Shown one piece after another: positions 17,647-24,267 of a stretch of 35,241 bases of DNA. Numbering within the stretch: position 1 is the stretch's first letter; each line of letters begins with the position of its first letter. Both the position numbers and the translations under genes were made by a program. The notes below the pieces were generated by a model that was not told the DNA's origin, did no database searches, and saw only the letters and a list, made by a program, of their open reading frames with translations. Source of the stretch: Candidatus Accumulibacter regalis (lineage in GTDB: Bacteria > Pseudomonadota > Gammaproteobacteria > Burkholderiales > Rhodocyclaceae); assembly GCA_000585075.1 (NCBI GenBank), contig JEMY01000009.1, positions 1 through 35,241 of the forward strand, written 5' to 3'.

Positions 17647-17920
17647 ACGTCCTTCTCACCCTTTTTCTGGTTCCGTCGCCAGCCGGCGGGACGGCGTAGC
17701 GGTGCACCCGCGCCGACTATGCTCCGGAAATGCGGGCCGATCCGCGCGAGCGGTTTTGCCCGCCGAGGCGAAGGAAGAAGAACAGCGCCAGGCAGGTCTG
17801 GTCCGCGCGCGTGCCGTGAGGCAGGGCGACATCAGGGGCATCGCCCGCGCCGGGCAGATAGTCAAGCCAGGGCACGGCCAGGCCATCGCGCCCGCCGTCG
17901 CCCGCCCCTCCCGACTATGC
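17647..17920 (+). other. Spacer between the TR and the avd gene
   Basis: No convincing gene is present in these 274 bp. Open frames here are high-GC noise with no family features. A 12-bp direct repeat (CCGACTATGCTC) occurs at 17713-17724 and 17911-17922. In other DGRs the template RNA extends past the TR and needs downstream sequence for RT and Avd binding. This spacer is the natural candidate for that part of the RNA. Confidence 0.4.
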
Positions 17921-18325
17921 TCATCCAGCTTCCGCGTCGCCTCCGGGTGTGCCACCGGTGGCCCGGGAAGGCACGCCGGATCGGGTCTGCTTGAGCCAGC
18001 CGCCCAGCAGGCGGCCGATTTCGGCGACCATGCGGCTGACGTGCTCGTACTGGCCGCTGCTCAGCCAGTCCCACTGCCGTGACAGGCGCAGGTAGAGGCG
18101 CAGCTTGTTGAGCCGTGCGTCGGCGGCCTGCAAATGCTCCAGTCGCTGCCCGCCACTGCGCGCATTGGCTTCGAAGATCGCCTCCTGAAAATCCAGCGCC
18201 GCGCCCTGCAGGCGCTGCGTAATGACGAAGCGCTGGCTCTTCGGGAAACGCTCGCATTGTGGCAGCAGCCAGCTCAGCAGGTCGTAAGTGTGGGTGAAGA
18301 TCACCAGCTCTTTGGTCGGTGGCAT
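17921..18325 (-). CDS. avd: Avd-type DGR accessory variability determinant
   Basis: This encodes 134 residues starting MPPTKELVIF, with GAGGA 9 bases before the ATG. The sequence is almost entirely helical and matches the Avd four-helix-bundle pattern: a short N-terminal segment with TYDLLSWLLPQCERFPKSQRF, then a helix with FQEAIFEAN, then LRLYLRLSRQWDWLSSGQYEHVS, and a last helix with EIGRLLGGWLKQ. Avd forms a basic pentameric barrel that binds the RT and the template RNA and is needed for cDNA synthesis. It is on the opposite strand to the RT and the TR and runs toward the TR, whereas the best-studied DGRs have avd, TR and RT on one strand. A longer reading from 18445 is possible but lacks family support. 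Confidence 0.85.
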   Translation of the reverse strand: MPPTKELVIFTHTYDLLSWLLPQCERFPKSQRFVITQRLQGAALDFQEAIFEANARSGGQRLEHLQAADARLNKLRLYLRLSRQWDWLSSGQYEHVSRMVAEIGRLLGGWLKQTRSGVPSRATGGTPGGDAEAG

Positions 18326-18489
18326 GGGCGATAATCCTCGAAGGGCTTGATCGGGAAGTCGAAGTAGGTGTGGCACGAGCGCCGGGTGCCGGGCGCGACA
18401 AGCGAAGTGCATGGCACCCGTCACCGATGGGCTTGGCCGGAGCAATCAGGCGACTCGCCTGGTAGCGCGAAATTCAGGATGGGCGACCA
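18326..18489. promoter_or_regulatory. Divergent intergenic region between avd and the RT gene
   Basis: These 164 bp separate the divergent avd (minus) and RT (plus) starts and should hold promoters for both. I saw no strong -35/-10 pair. The RT start is a GTG at 18490 preceded by AGGA at 18476-18479. An ATG at 18479 is out of frame. Confidence 0.3.
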
Positions 18490-19551
18490 GTGGCATCTCT
18501 CTTCGCAGCGATCACCGACTGGGACAACCTCTGGCGCGCCTATCGGCTGGCTGCACGCGGCAAGCGCCGCAAGGATAGCGCGGCGGCTTTCGAGCAGGTG
18601 CTTGCCGACCGGCTGATCGCCTTGCAGAGCGCGCTGCGCACGCGAAGCTATCGCCCCGGCGCCTATCGGCATTTCTTCATTCACGAACCAAAGCGGCGCA
18701 AGATCAGCGCCGCGCCGTTTGTCGACCGCGTCGTCCATCATGCCCTGTGCAATGTCATCGAGCCGATCTGCGAGGCGGGCTTCATTGCCCACAGCTACGC
18801 CAATCGCCGTGGCAAGGGCACGCATCGCGCGGTTGATCGCTTGCAGGAGCTGGCGCGTCGTCATCGCTATGTGCTGCGTGCCGACATCGTCCAGCATTTT
18901 CCATCGCTGGACCACTCGCTGCTGCGCGCCAAGCTTGCGCGCCTGATCGAGGACGAGGAGGTGCTGTGGTTGGTCGACAGCATCCTTGCCAGTGGCGTCG
19001 GCGCGCTCACGGCCGAGTACACGCCCGTCTATTTTCCGGGCGACGACCTGCTCGCCGCTTGTCGTCCACGCGGCTTGCCGATCGGCAATCTGACCTCGCA
19101 GTTCTGGTCGAACGTCTTCCTCAATGATTTCGACTGGTTCGTCCAGCGTGAGCTGGGTTGTGGCGCCTATGTGCGCTACGTGGACGATTTCGCCCTGTTC
19201 GGCGACAGCAAGTCCAGGCTCGCCGCGTGGCGGGAGGCGATCATCGTGCGCTTGGCGCGCGAGCGCTTGACGATCCACGAGGCACAGACGCAGGTGCTGC
19301 CGACGCGCTGTGGCATTCCCTGGCTGGGATTCGTCGTCTATCCCGCGTGCCGCTTGCTCAAACGGCGTAACGCCGTGAATTTCACCCGTCGCCTGGCTCG
19401 TAACCTGGACGATTACCAGGCCGGCCAGCTTTCGTTCGGCGAACTCGACGCCAGTGTGCAGGGCTGGATCAACCACGTGCGCTACGCCGATACCTGGGGC
19501 TTGCGCGAGCACGTGTTTGCCAGCCATCCGATTCCGAAACGGAGCGCCTGA
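18490..19551 (+). CDS. DGR reverse transcriptase
   Basis: This encodes 353 residues from a GTG start. Reverse transcriptase motifs are in order: basic N-terminal region ([19 protein letters not shown], about 69-87), motif [15 protein letters not shown] with catalytic Asp132, [10 protein letters not shown] at about 195-204 (the IGxxxSQ form typical of DGR and related RTs), and YVDD at 230-233 with the two catalytic aspartates. A thumb region follows, ending in [12 protein letters not shown]. It lacks the intron maturase and endonuclease domains of group II intron RTs. With Avd it copies the template RNA with errors opposite adenines. The TR, two VRs and avd beside it confirm the DGR assignment. 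Confidence 0.95.
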   Translation: MASLFAAITDWDNLWRAYRLAARGKRRKDSAAAFEQVLADRLIALQSALRTRSYRPGAYRHFFIHEPKRRKISAAPFVDRVVHHALCNVIEPICEAGFIAHSYANRRGKGTHRAVDRLQELARRHRYVLRADIVQHFPSLDHSLLRAKLARLIEDEEVLWLVDSILASGVGALTAEYTPVYFPGDDLLAACRPRGLPIGNLTSQFWSNVFLNDFDWFVQRELGCGAYVRYVDDFALFGDSKSRLAAWREAIIVRLARERLTIHEAQTQVLPTRCGIPWLGFVVYPACRLLKRRNAVNFTRRLARNLDDYQAGQLSFGELDASVQGWINHVRYADTWGLREHVFASHPIPKRSA

Positions 19552-19875
19552 CGACGGGCCTGGCGCCAACACGTTGGCCTCTGTCGCCCAGCTTCGTTGA
19601 ACTATCGTAGTTGCTCTTGGCTGCCCATGCCGCCGTCGTCACCCGCAAACCGCATGCCGTCACTGCGAGGAGCGCAGCGACGCGGCAGTCCAGCGCCACC
19701 TTCTGACTTGTCTCTCCGGGACTGAACTCGTGCGTCACGGATGCGGTTTGCGAGGCATCGAAACGCTTCGCGGAAGGCAAGCGCAGCAAGCGCGGCCAAA
19801 CAGACGGACTTGCCGCTCTTTCTCGTGGCCGCTTGGCTATACTGTCCCGCGAATCGCCTCAACGGAACCGTCACG
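19552..19875 (+). other. Intergenic region upstream of DGR target 2
   Basis: These 324 bp contain one REP-like repeat (19659-19693) and no gene I can support. The reading frame of target 2 is open upstream to 19741, but the extra 45 residues have no counterpart in target 1, which begins directly with the TIR-like strand. A weak TATACT at about 19837 might act as a -10. Confidence 0.35.
19659..19693 (-). repeat. Dispersed REP-like repeat, copy B (inverted orientation)
   Basis: This is the exact reverse complement of the 35-bp repeats at 6104-6138 and 23149-23183. Target 2 is therefore bracketed by oppositely oriented copies (19659 and 23149), which are potential recombination points for duplicating or inverting the target gene. 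Confidence 0.75.
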
Positions 19876-22800
19876 ATGATCACGATAAAGCTTTTCCTTG
19901 CCTCGTCCTCCGAATTCTGCGAGGAGCGGAAAGAGTTTGAGCGCTTCATCGGCCGCAAGAACAAGCAGTTGCTTCCTCGGGGTGGCTTCATCGAGGTGGT
20001 CCTCTGGGAAGATTTCCTGGATGCCATGTCGAAGACCCGGCTGCAGAACGAGTACAACCAGGCGATTCGCGAATGCGACCTCTTCGTGATGTTGTTCGGG
20101 AGCAAGGTCGGTCGCTACACCGACGAAGAGTTCAAGACCGCGTACGCGCAATTCACGGCCACCGGCATGCCGTTGATCTTCACGTATTTCAAGGATGTGC
20201 AGATCAGTTCGGTCAGCGCCAACCGGGCCGGTCTGGCAAGTCTGTGGGCCTTCGAAGACAAGCTCAGGGCGCTGGAGCACTTCCCGACCGTCTACACGAA
20301 CACCGCCGAGCTGGAAAACCACTTCGGTGAGCAACTGGAGAAGCTGGTCGCAGGCGGCCTGATCGAAGTCGCTTCGGGCAAGTCGTACCAGTCACCCAGC
20401 GGCGATGCTCGCCCGCCTGCGGGCAAAACCTACCCGGTCGACGGCTATCTGCGCTGGCTGCGTAGCCATACCGAGTGCATCGAGCTGCGCGGCATCGAAC
20501 GTGCGGGTGGCGCACGGGTGGTGTCCTTGCCGCTGGAGGCGGCCTATGTGCCGCTGCGTGCCCGGCCGATCCCGCGGCCTGGCGACGCGCAGGAGCGGGA
20601 GGCAACGCAGCGCAGCTCCCGCAGCCGCGCCAACGCTGGCGAGAAGACAGCACCCGACGAGCGTGTGGGTGACAACGATATCGACCTCAACCAGGTGCTC
20701 GGTCTCGGCAATCGACTGGTGATCATCGGCGGGCCAGGCTCGGGGAAGACGACGGTACTGCTGCACATGGCCTGGGCGCTGGCGTCTTCGCTGCTCACCG
20801 GGCAGGCGGAGCCGGCAAGGTCGCGCCTTGGTCTGGCGGTGGCTGCCAGCGAAATTCCCTTGCCGATCTTCGTGCCGCTCGCGTCGTTCGCCCGCTTCCG
20901 CCGCCAACTGCCGGCCAGCGCGCCGGCACGCGAGAGAACGCTGGCGCACTTCATCTCGTATCACCTGATCAGGAAGCAGGCCGACGTCGATCTGCCCGAC
21001 GATTTCTTCGTACAGCTGCTCAGGGATGGGCGGCCAGTGATCCTGCTGCTCGACGGGCTCGATGAGGTCGCCAATGAAGAAGAGCGCGCCGAAGTGCGCG
21101 CGTCGGTCGAAGACCTGGTCAGTGGCCAGGCGCGCATGCGCGTCGTCGTCACCTGCCGCACCATCGCCTACCGCAGCGGTGGCACCGCACTCGGCGCGAA
21201 GTTCCGTGAGATTGCCGTGCAGCCGCTCGGCTTCGAGCAACACGTCGCGCCGATGGTGCGGCAGGCGTACGCCTGTATCCACCCGCAGGACGCCGATTTG
21301 CGCAACGAGCGGGTGCAGGACTTGCTGAGCGGCATTGCGAGGCTCGAAGACGAGCGCCGCGCGCGCCTCGGCAGTGATGCGCACGTTCTGGTCGACAGTC
21401 CGCTGATGGTGCGCCTGCTGTTGATCGTGCATGTGAGCAACCGCACGTTGCCGGACGGGCGCGCCGAACTCTTCGACAAGGCGATCAGCGCCTTGCTGCA
21501 GGTCGACTACGGACGCGAGCAGGCCGACATCCGCGAGCTGGCCAGCGACTGGAAAGTGTTTCGCGAAATGGCCCAGCATCTCGCCTTTCACATGCACCGG
21601 CACGGGCGTGACCAGGGGCGCGAGATCGGTGAGCGGGCCTTGCGGAAAGTCTTGTGCGAGGAGGCCGAATTCCGGCCGCACGTCGATCGTTTCCTGAGCC
21701 ACGCCCGCCAGCGCGGCAGTGTGCTGGAGGAGCGCCAGGAGGCCTATCGCTTCATTCATCTGGCTTTTCAGGAATTCCTGGTGGCGCGCTACCTGCGCGA
21801 AGTCATCGGCGGCGAGGCCCGTGAAGCGATCCTTTCCGTTCTCGGCGACCGCCTCGACGATCCGTGGTGGCGCGAGCCGATTCTGCTCCTGGCTGGCTAC
21901 TGGGCGAGCAATGCCGCCAAGCCGGCGCGGGAATTTCTCGGCGAGCTGGGGAGGGCGGGTGGCAATCCGAACGTGCAGTTCTCGGCTGCCGAACTGGCGG
22001 GAACGGCGGCGCTGGAATGGCGCGAGCGCGGCGAAGCGACGCGTGCCGATTGCGCGCGGAGGATCGTTGATCTGTTGGCCGACGCGTCGACGCTGCTCGG
22101 CGCCGGGCCCGTTGTCCGCGCGCGTGCGGGAGACGTGCTGTCGGCGCTGGGCGACCCGCGCTTCGACGCGCAGCGCTTCTGGCTGCCGGCCGACGAGATG
22201 CTCGGTTTTGTGCGCATGCCGGCTGACCCCGAGTTCCGGATCGGTACGCGCAAGGCGGATGCGCAGCGGCTGGCGAAGACCGTCGGCGGCGAAGTGGGAA
22301 AGGACGAAATCAATGACGCGCCCACGCCAACACCGGAGTTCCTTATCGCGCGCTACCCGGTCACCGTCGCCCAATTCCGCGCCTTTGTCGAGGCGGCGCA
22401 CTACGAGATCGGCGATGCCGACGCCTTGCGTGACCCGGACAGCCGACCGGTTCGGAGGGTGAGCTGGCACGAGGCCATCGCGTACTGCGACTGGCTCAAC
22501 GAAGCGCTTGCCGTGTCGCCGTTGCTTGAAGGCACCAAGGCTGCCGGGCTCGTGCGCCAGCGCCAGTGGCGGGTTGCCCTGCCCAGCGAGCTTGAGTGGG
22601 AAAAAGCCGCTCGTGGCGGACTGCGGGATGCGGTCTTCTCCTGGGGCAACGACGCCGACCCGGCTCGGGCCAACTATGGTGACTCGGGGATCGACGATAC
22701 CTCTGTTGTCGGCTGTTTTTTGGCCAACGATTTCGGCCTTTACGACATGATCGGCAACGTGTTGGAATGGACGCGCAGCACTTACCAGCCGTATCCCTAT

Positions 22801-22983
22801 CAACCTGACGATGGTTGCGAGGATCTGCAAGCCGCTGCCAACGTTGAAAGGGTCGTTCGCGGCGGCTCGTGGTTCAGCAACCGTAGCGGCGCGCGCTGCG
22901 CCTCCCGCAGCAGGAGCGGTCCCGACGTCCGTCTCAGCGGCATCGGCTTTCGGGTGGTGTTGCGTTCGTCCCCTGAGGCGTAG
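19876..22983 (+). CDS. DGR target 2: TIR-like / NACHT / FGE-sulfatase (C-type lectin fold) receptor-like protein
   Basis: This encodes 1035 residues from the ATG at 19876, chosen because MITIKLFLASSSE aligns with MPTKIFLASSSE of target 1. It has the same order: a TIR-like domain (about 1-160), NACHT with Walker A GGPGSGKTT (285-293) and Walker B VILLLDGLDEVA (about 386-397), a helical region, and FGE-sulfatase (about 770-1035) with VR2 at about 992-1032. The N-terminal and C-terminal domains are strongly similar to target 1, but the central NTPase is clearly divergent, so the two are mosaics. Immediately upstream are the RT and a REP-like repeat. A receptor-like role with a diversified sensor is inferred. 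The 17 VR2 changes are all at template adenines. Confidence 0.88.
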   Translation: MITIKLFLASSSEFCEERKEFERFIGRKNKQLLPRGGFIEVVLWEDFLDAMSKTRLQNEYNQAIRECDLFVMLFGSKVGRYTDEEFKTAYAQFTATGMPLIFTYFKDVQISSVSANRAGLASLWAFEDKLRALEHFPTVYTNTAELENHFGEQLEKLVAGGLIEVASGKSYQSPSGDARPPAGKTYPVDGYLRWLRSHTECIELRGIERAGGARVVSLPLEAAYVPLRARPIPRPGDAQEREATQRSSRSRANAGEKTAPDERVGDNDIDLNQVLGLGNRLVIIGGPGSGKTTVLLHMAWALASSLLTGQAEPARSRLGLAVAASEIPLPIFVPLASFARFRRQLPASAPARERTLAHFISYHLIRKQADVDLPDDFFVQLLRDGRPVILLLDGLDEVANEEERAEVRASVEDLVSGQARMRVVVTCRTIAYRSGGTALGAKFREIAVQPLGFEQHVAPMVRQAYACIHPQDADLRNERVQDLLSGIARLEDERRARLGSDAHVLVDSPLMVRLLLIVHVSNRTLPDGRAELFDKAISALLQVDYGREQADIRELASDWKVFREMAQHLAFHMHRHGRDQGREIGERALRKVLCEEAEFRPHVDRFLSHARQRGSVLEERQEAYRFIHLAFQEFLVARYLREVIGGEAREAILSVLGDRLDDPWWREPILLLAGYWASNAAKPAREFLGELGRAGGNPNVQFSAAELAGTAALEWRERGEATRADCARRIVDLLADASTLLGAGPVVRARAGDVLSALGDPRFDAQRFWLPADEMLGFVRMPADPEFRIGTRKADAQRLAKTVGGEVGKDEINDAPTPTPEFLIARYPVTVAQFRAFVEAAHYEIGDADALRDPDSRPVRRVSWHEAIAYCDWLNEALAVSPLLEGTKAAGLVRQRQWRVALPSELEWEKAARGGLRDAVFSWGNDADPARANYGDSGIDDTSVVGCFLANDFGLYDMIGNVLEWTRSTYQPYPYQPDDGCEDLQAAANVERVVRGGSWFSNRSGARCASRSRSGPDVRLSGIGFRVVLRSSPEA
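22851..22972 (+). repeat. DGR variable repeat 2 (VR2)
   Basis: This 122-bp segment at the 3' end of target 2 aligns without gaps to the TR 5.3 kb upstream, with 17 differences, all at template adenines. It differs from VR1 at most variable codons but shares three non-template codons with it (TCC, AGC and a GGC near the 3' end). Its 3' end is identical to the TR and VR1, as expected for the homing initiation site. Confidence 0.95.
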
Positions 22984-23041
22984 CCCTGTCCTCTGCTTCC
23001 TCTGAACTCTGGGACTCTGGTGCGCTGACTCTGGAGGGGGT

Positions 23042-23061
23042 GCGGGGGAGACTTCCCCCGC
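23042..23061 (+). other. Hairpin 69 bp after VR2
   Basis: This has the same 8-bp stem and GACT loop as at 17443-17462, within a nearly identical 3' flank. The conserved spacing after both VRs, and its absence after the TR, suggest either a homing-related structure or a shared terminator copied along with the target gene. Confidence 0.6.
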
Positions 23062-23148
23062 CTCGCCGGCTTCGAGTGATCTACGCGTTGGTTGGCAAGG
23101 TCACTGCGGTCAAGAGTGCTGGTGTTCCTGCAGCAGCCGTGGCAGGCC

Positions 23149-23183
23149 CTGGACTGCCGCGTCGCTGCGCTCCTCGCAGTGAC
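23149..23183 (+). repeat. Dispersed REP-like repeat, copy C
   Basis: This is identical over 35 bp to 6104-6138, and the similarity extends about 25 bp upstream (CCTGCRGCAGCC and GCAGGCC/GCACGCC words). It lies between DGR target 2 and the thioesterase gene. Confidence 0.75.
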
Positions 23184-23232
23184 GGCTTGGCGCGCCGGGG
23201 AAATCCCCGCGGCGTCACTTTTCGCTGGCGGC

Positions 23233-23709
23233 CTATTGCTGTCCTGCCGCGGAATCGGGCAGCCGCACGGCGATCATGTGCCCGCGCGCGCAGACCTCGC
23301 CGTGGGCGCTCAACGACAGGCTAACGGTGACCTTGCGCGGCTTGACCTCGACGATTTCGCCTCGGACTTCCAGTTCGCCGTCTATCGGCGTCGGGCGGAG
23401 GTAATCGACCTTGAGTGAGGCGGTGACAAAGCGCATGGGTGGGGCGCTGCCCATTTCGCGGCCTTCTGCTTTGCACGCGGCGGCGGCGGCGGAACCTGCG
23501 CCGTGACAATCGAGCAGCGAGGCGATGAGGCCGCCATAGACGTTTCCGGGAACGCCGCCGGTGTGGTAGGGCTGGGGTGTGAAGCGTGCAACGGTCGTAT
23601 CGCCGTCCCAGTAGCTCTTCAAATGGTGGCCGTGTTCGTTGTTCTTGCCGCATCCGTAACAATGCGCGAAATCATCGGGATAACAATCCTGAAAAGCCGT
23701 GCTGGGCAT
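23233..23709 (-). CDS. PaaI-family (hotdog fold) thioesterase
   Basis: This encodes 158 residues. The N-terminus has a Cys/His pair motif (CYGCGKNN) found in one branch of hotdog thioesterases. It is followed by GGVPGNVYGGLIASLLDCHGAGSA (about 50-74), where Gly and Asp/His residues line the acyl-CoA site, and by the C-terminal strands SLKVDYLRPTP and GELEVRGEIVEV. The family hydrolyses acyl-CoA thioesters and the substrate cannot be read from the sequence. It lies 63 bp downstream of the next minus-strand gene and may share its transcript. Confidence 0.8.
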   Translation of the reverse strand: MPSTAFQDCYPDDFAHCYGCGKNNEHGHHLKSYWDGDTTVARFTPQPYHTGGVPGNVYGGLIASLLDCHGAGSAAAAACKAEGREMGSAPPMRFVTASLKVDYLRPTPIDGELEVRGEIVEVKPRKVTVSLSLSAHGEVCARGHMIAVRLPDSAAGQQ

Positions 23710-23772
23710 GTTTGCTTCCTTTCTTCCTTTGTCGCGCGGCCGGCGCGCCGGCCTCGTCGTGATTCGGACGGG

Positions 23773-24084
23773 TTAGTCGGCAATGATTTCGTGCGTGAGG
23801 TTGTCGACGACCAGCGGGCATTCGAGGTAGGTCAGCGACGGTTCGCTGGCGTATTTGCCGCGCACGAAGGCTTTCCATTCCTCCGTGTAGACCCGGTCGG
23901 CGTCGGCGCGTGAATTCCAGAGATAGATGCCGCCGGCCCGGTTGCCGTCTGCGGAAAGAAAGTAGTACTTGCGAATCAGGCCCGGCATGCCCTGGTATTT
24001 TGCCGCCGTGCCCTGGAAGGTGGCCTGGGCCTGCTCCCTCGACAGGGTCTGAGGGAGCTTGAATTCGACGATGACGGTGATCAT
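23773..24084 (-). CDS. YdhR-like monooxygenase-fold protein
   Basis: This encodes 103 residues starting MITVIVEFKLP, with AGGAG 7 bases before the ATG. The pattern of short strands and helices, with GLIRKYYFLSADGNRAGGIYLW and the AxxYTEEW region, fits the dimeric alpha/beta-barrel proteins related to YdhR and antibiotic-biosynthesis monooxygenases. The catalytic role is unproven for most members. It probably forms a two-gene unit with the thioesterase. Confidence 0.75.
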   Translation of the reverse strand: MITVIVEFKLPQTLSREQAQATFQGTAAKYQGMPGLIRKYYFLSADGNRAGGIYLWNSRADADRVYTEEWKAFVRGKYASEPSLTYLECPLVVDNLTHEIIAD

Positions 24085-24123
24085 GGGTTTCTCCTGGCGT
24101 GGTGAGTTTACTCCAGCGACACA

Positions 24124-24193
24124 TCGCCCGATGAATCGGGCTCCTACAGATAATGCCTCGCCTGCCTCCGTAGGAGCCCGATTTATCGGGCGA
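24124..24193. repeat. Inverted repeat with nested palindromes
   Basis: Arms at 24124-24149 and 24168-24193 (26 bp each) are reverse complements with two mismatches. Each arm contains the smaller palindrome CCCGAT-RA-ATCGGG. The element lies between the YdhR-like gene and the cytochrome b operon end. It is a REP-type dispersed element and could also stop transcription. It belongs to a different repeat family from the 35-bp one. Confidence 0.7.
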
Positions 24194-24267
24194 TAAAAGC
24201 TGCTCGGTCGCTCACCACGCTGATAGGCGACTAAACATTTGGCATGCCCTGGGCAGCCAGGCCGGCT

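Noticed and set aside
17482-17994. Open frame covering the template repeat
   Set aside because: The TR is out of the VR reading frame here and the rest is low-complexity. The TR is a non-coding template.
18490-19551. Group II intron or retron reverse transcriptase
   Set aside because: There is no maturase or endonuclease domain and no msr/msd, while the TR/VR pairs and Avd are present.
20392-22830. 812-residue open frame on the minus strand
   Set aside because: It lies entirely within DGR target 2 in antisense, and the real gene has clear NACHT and FGE motifs.
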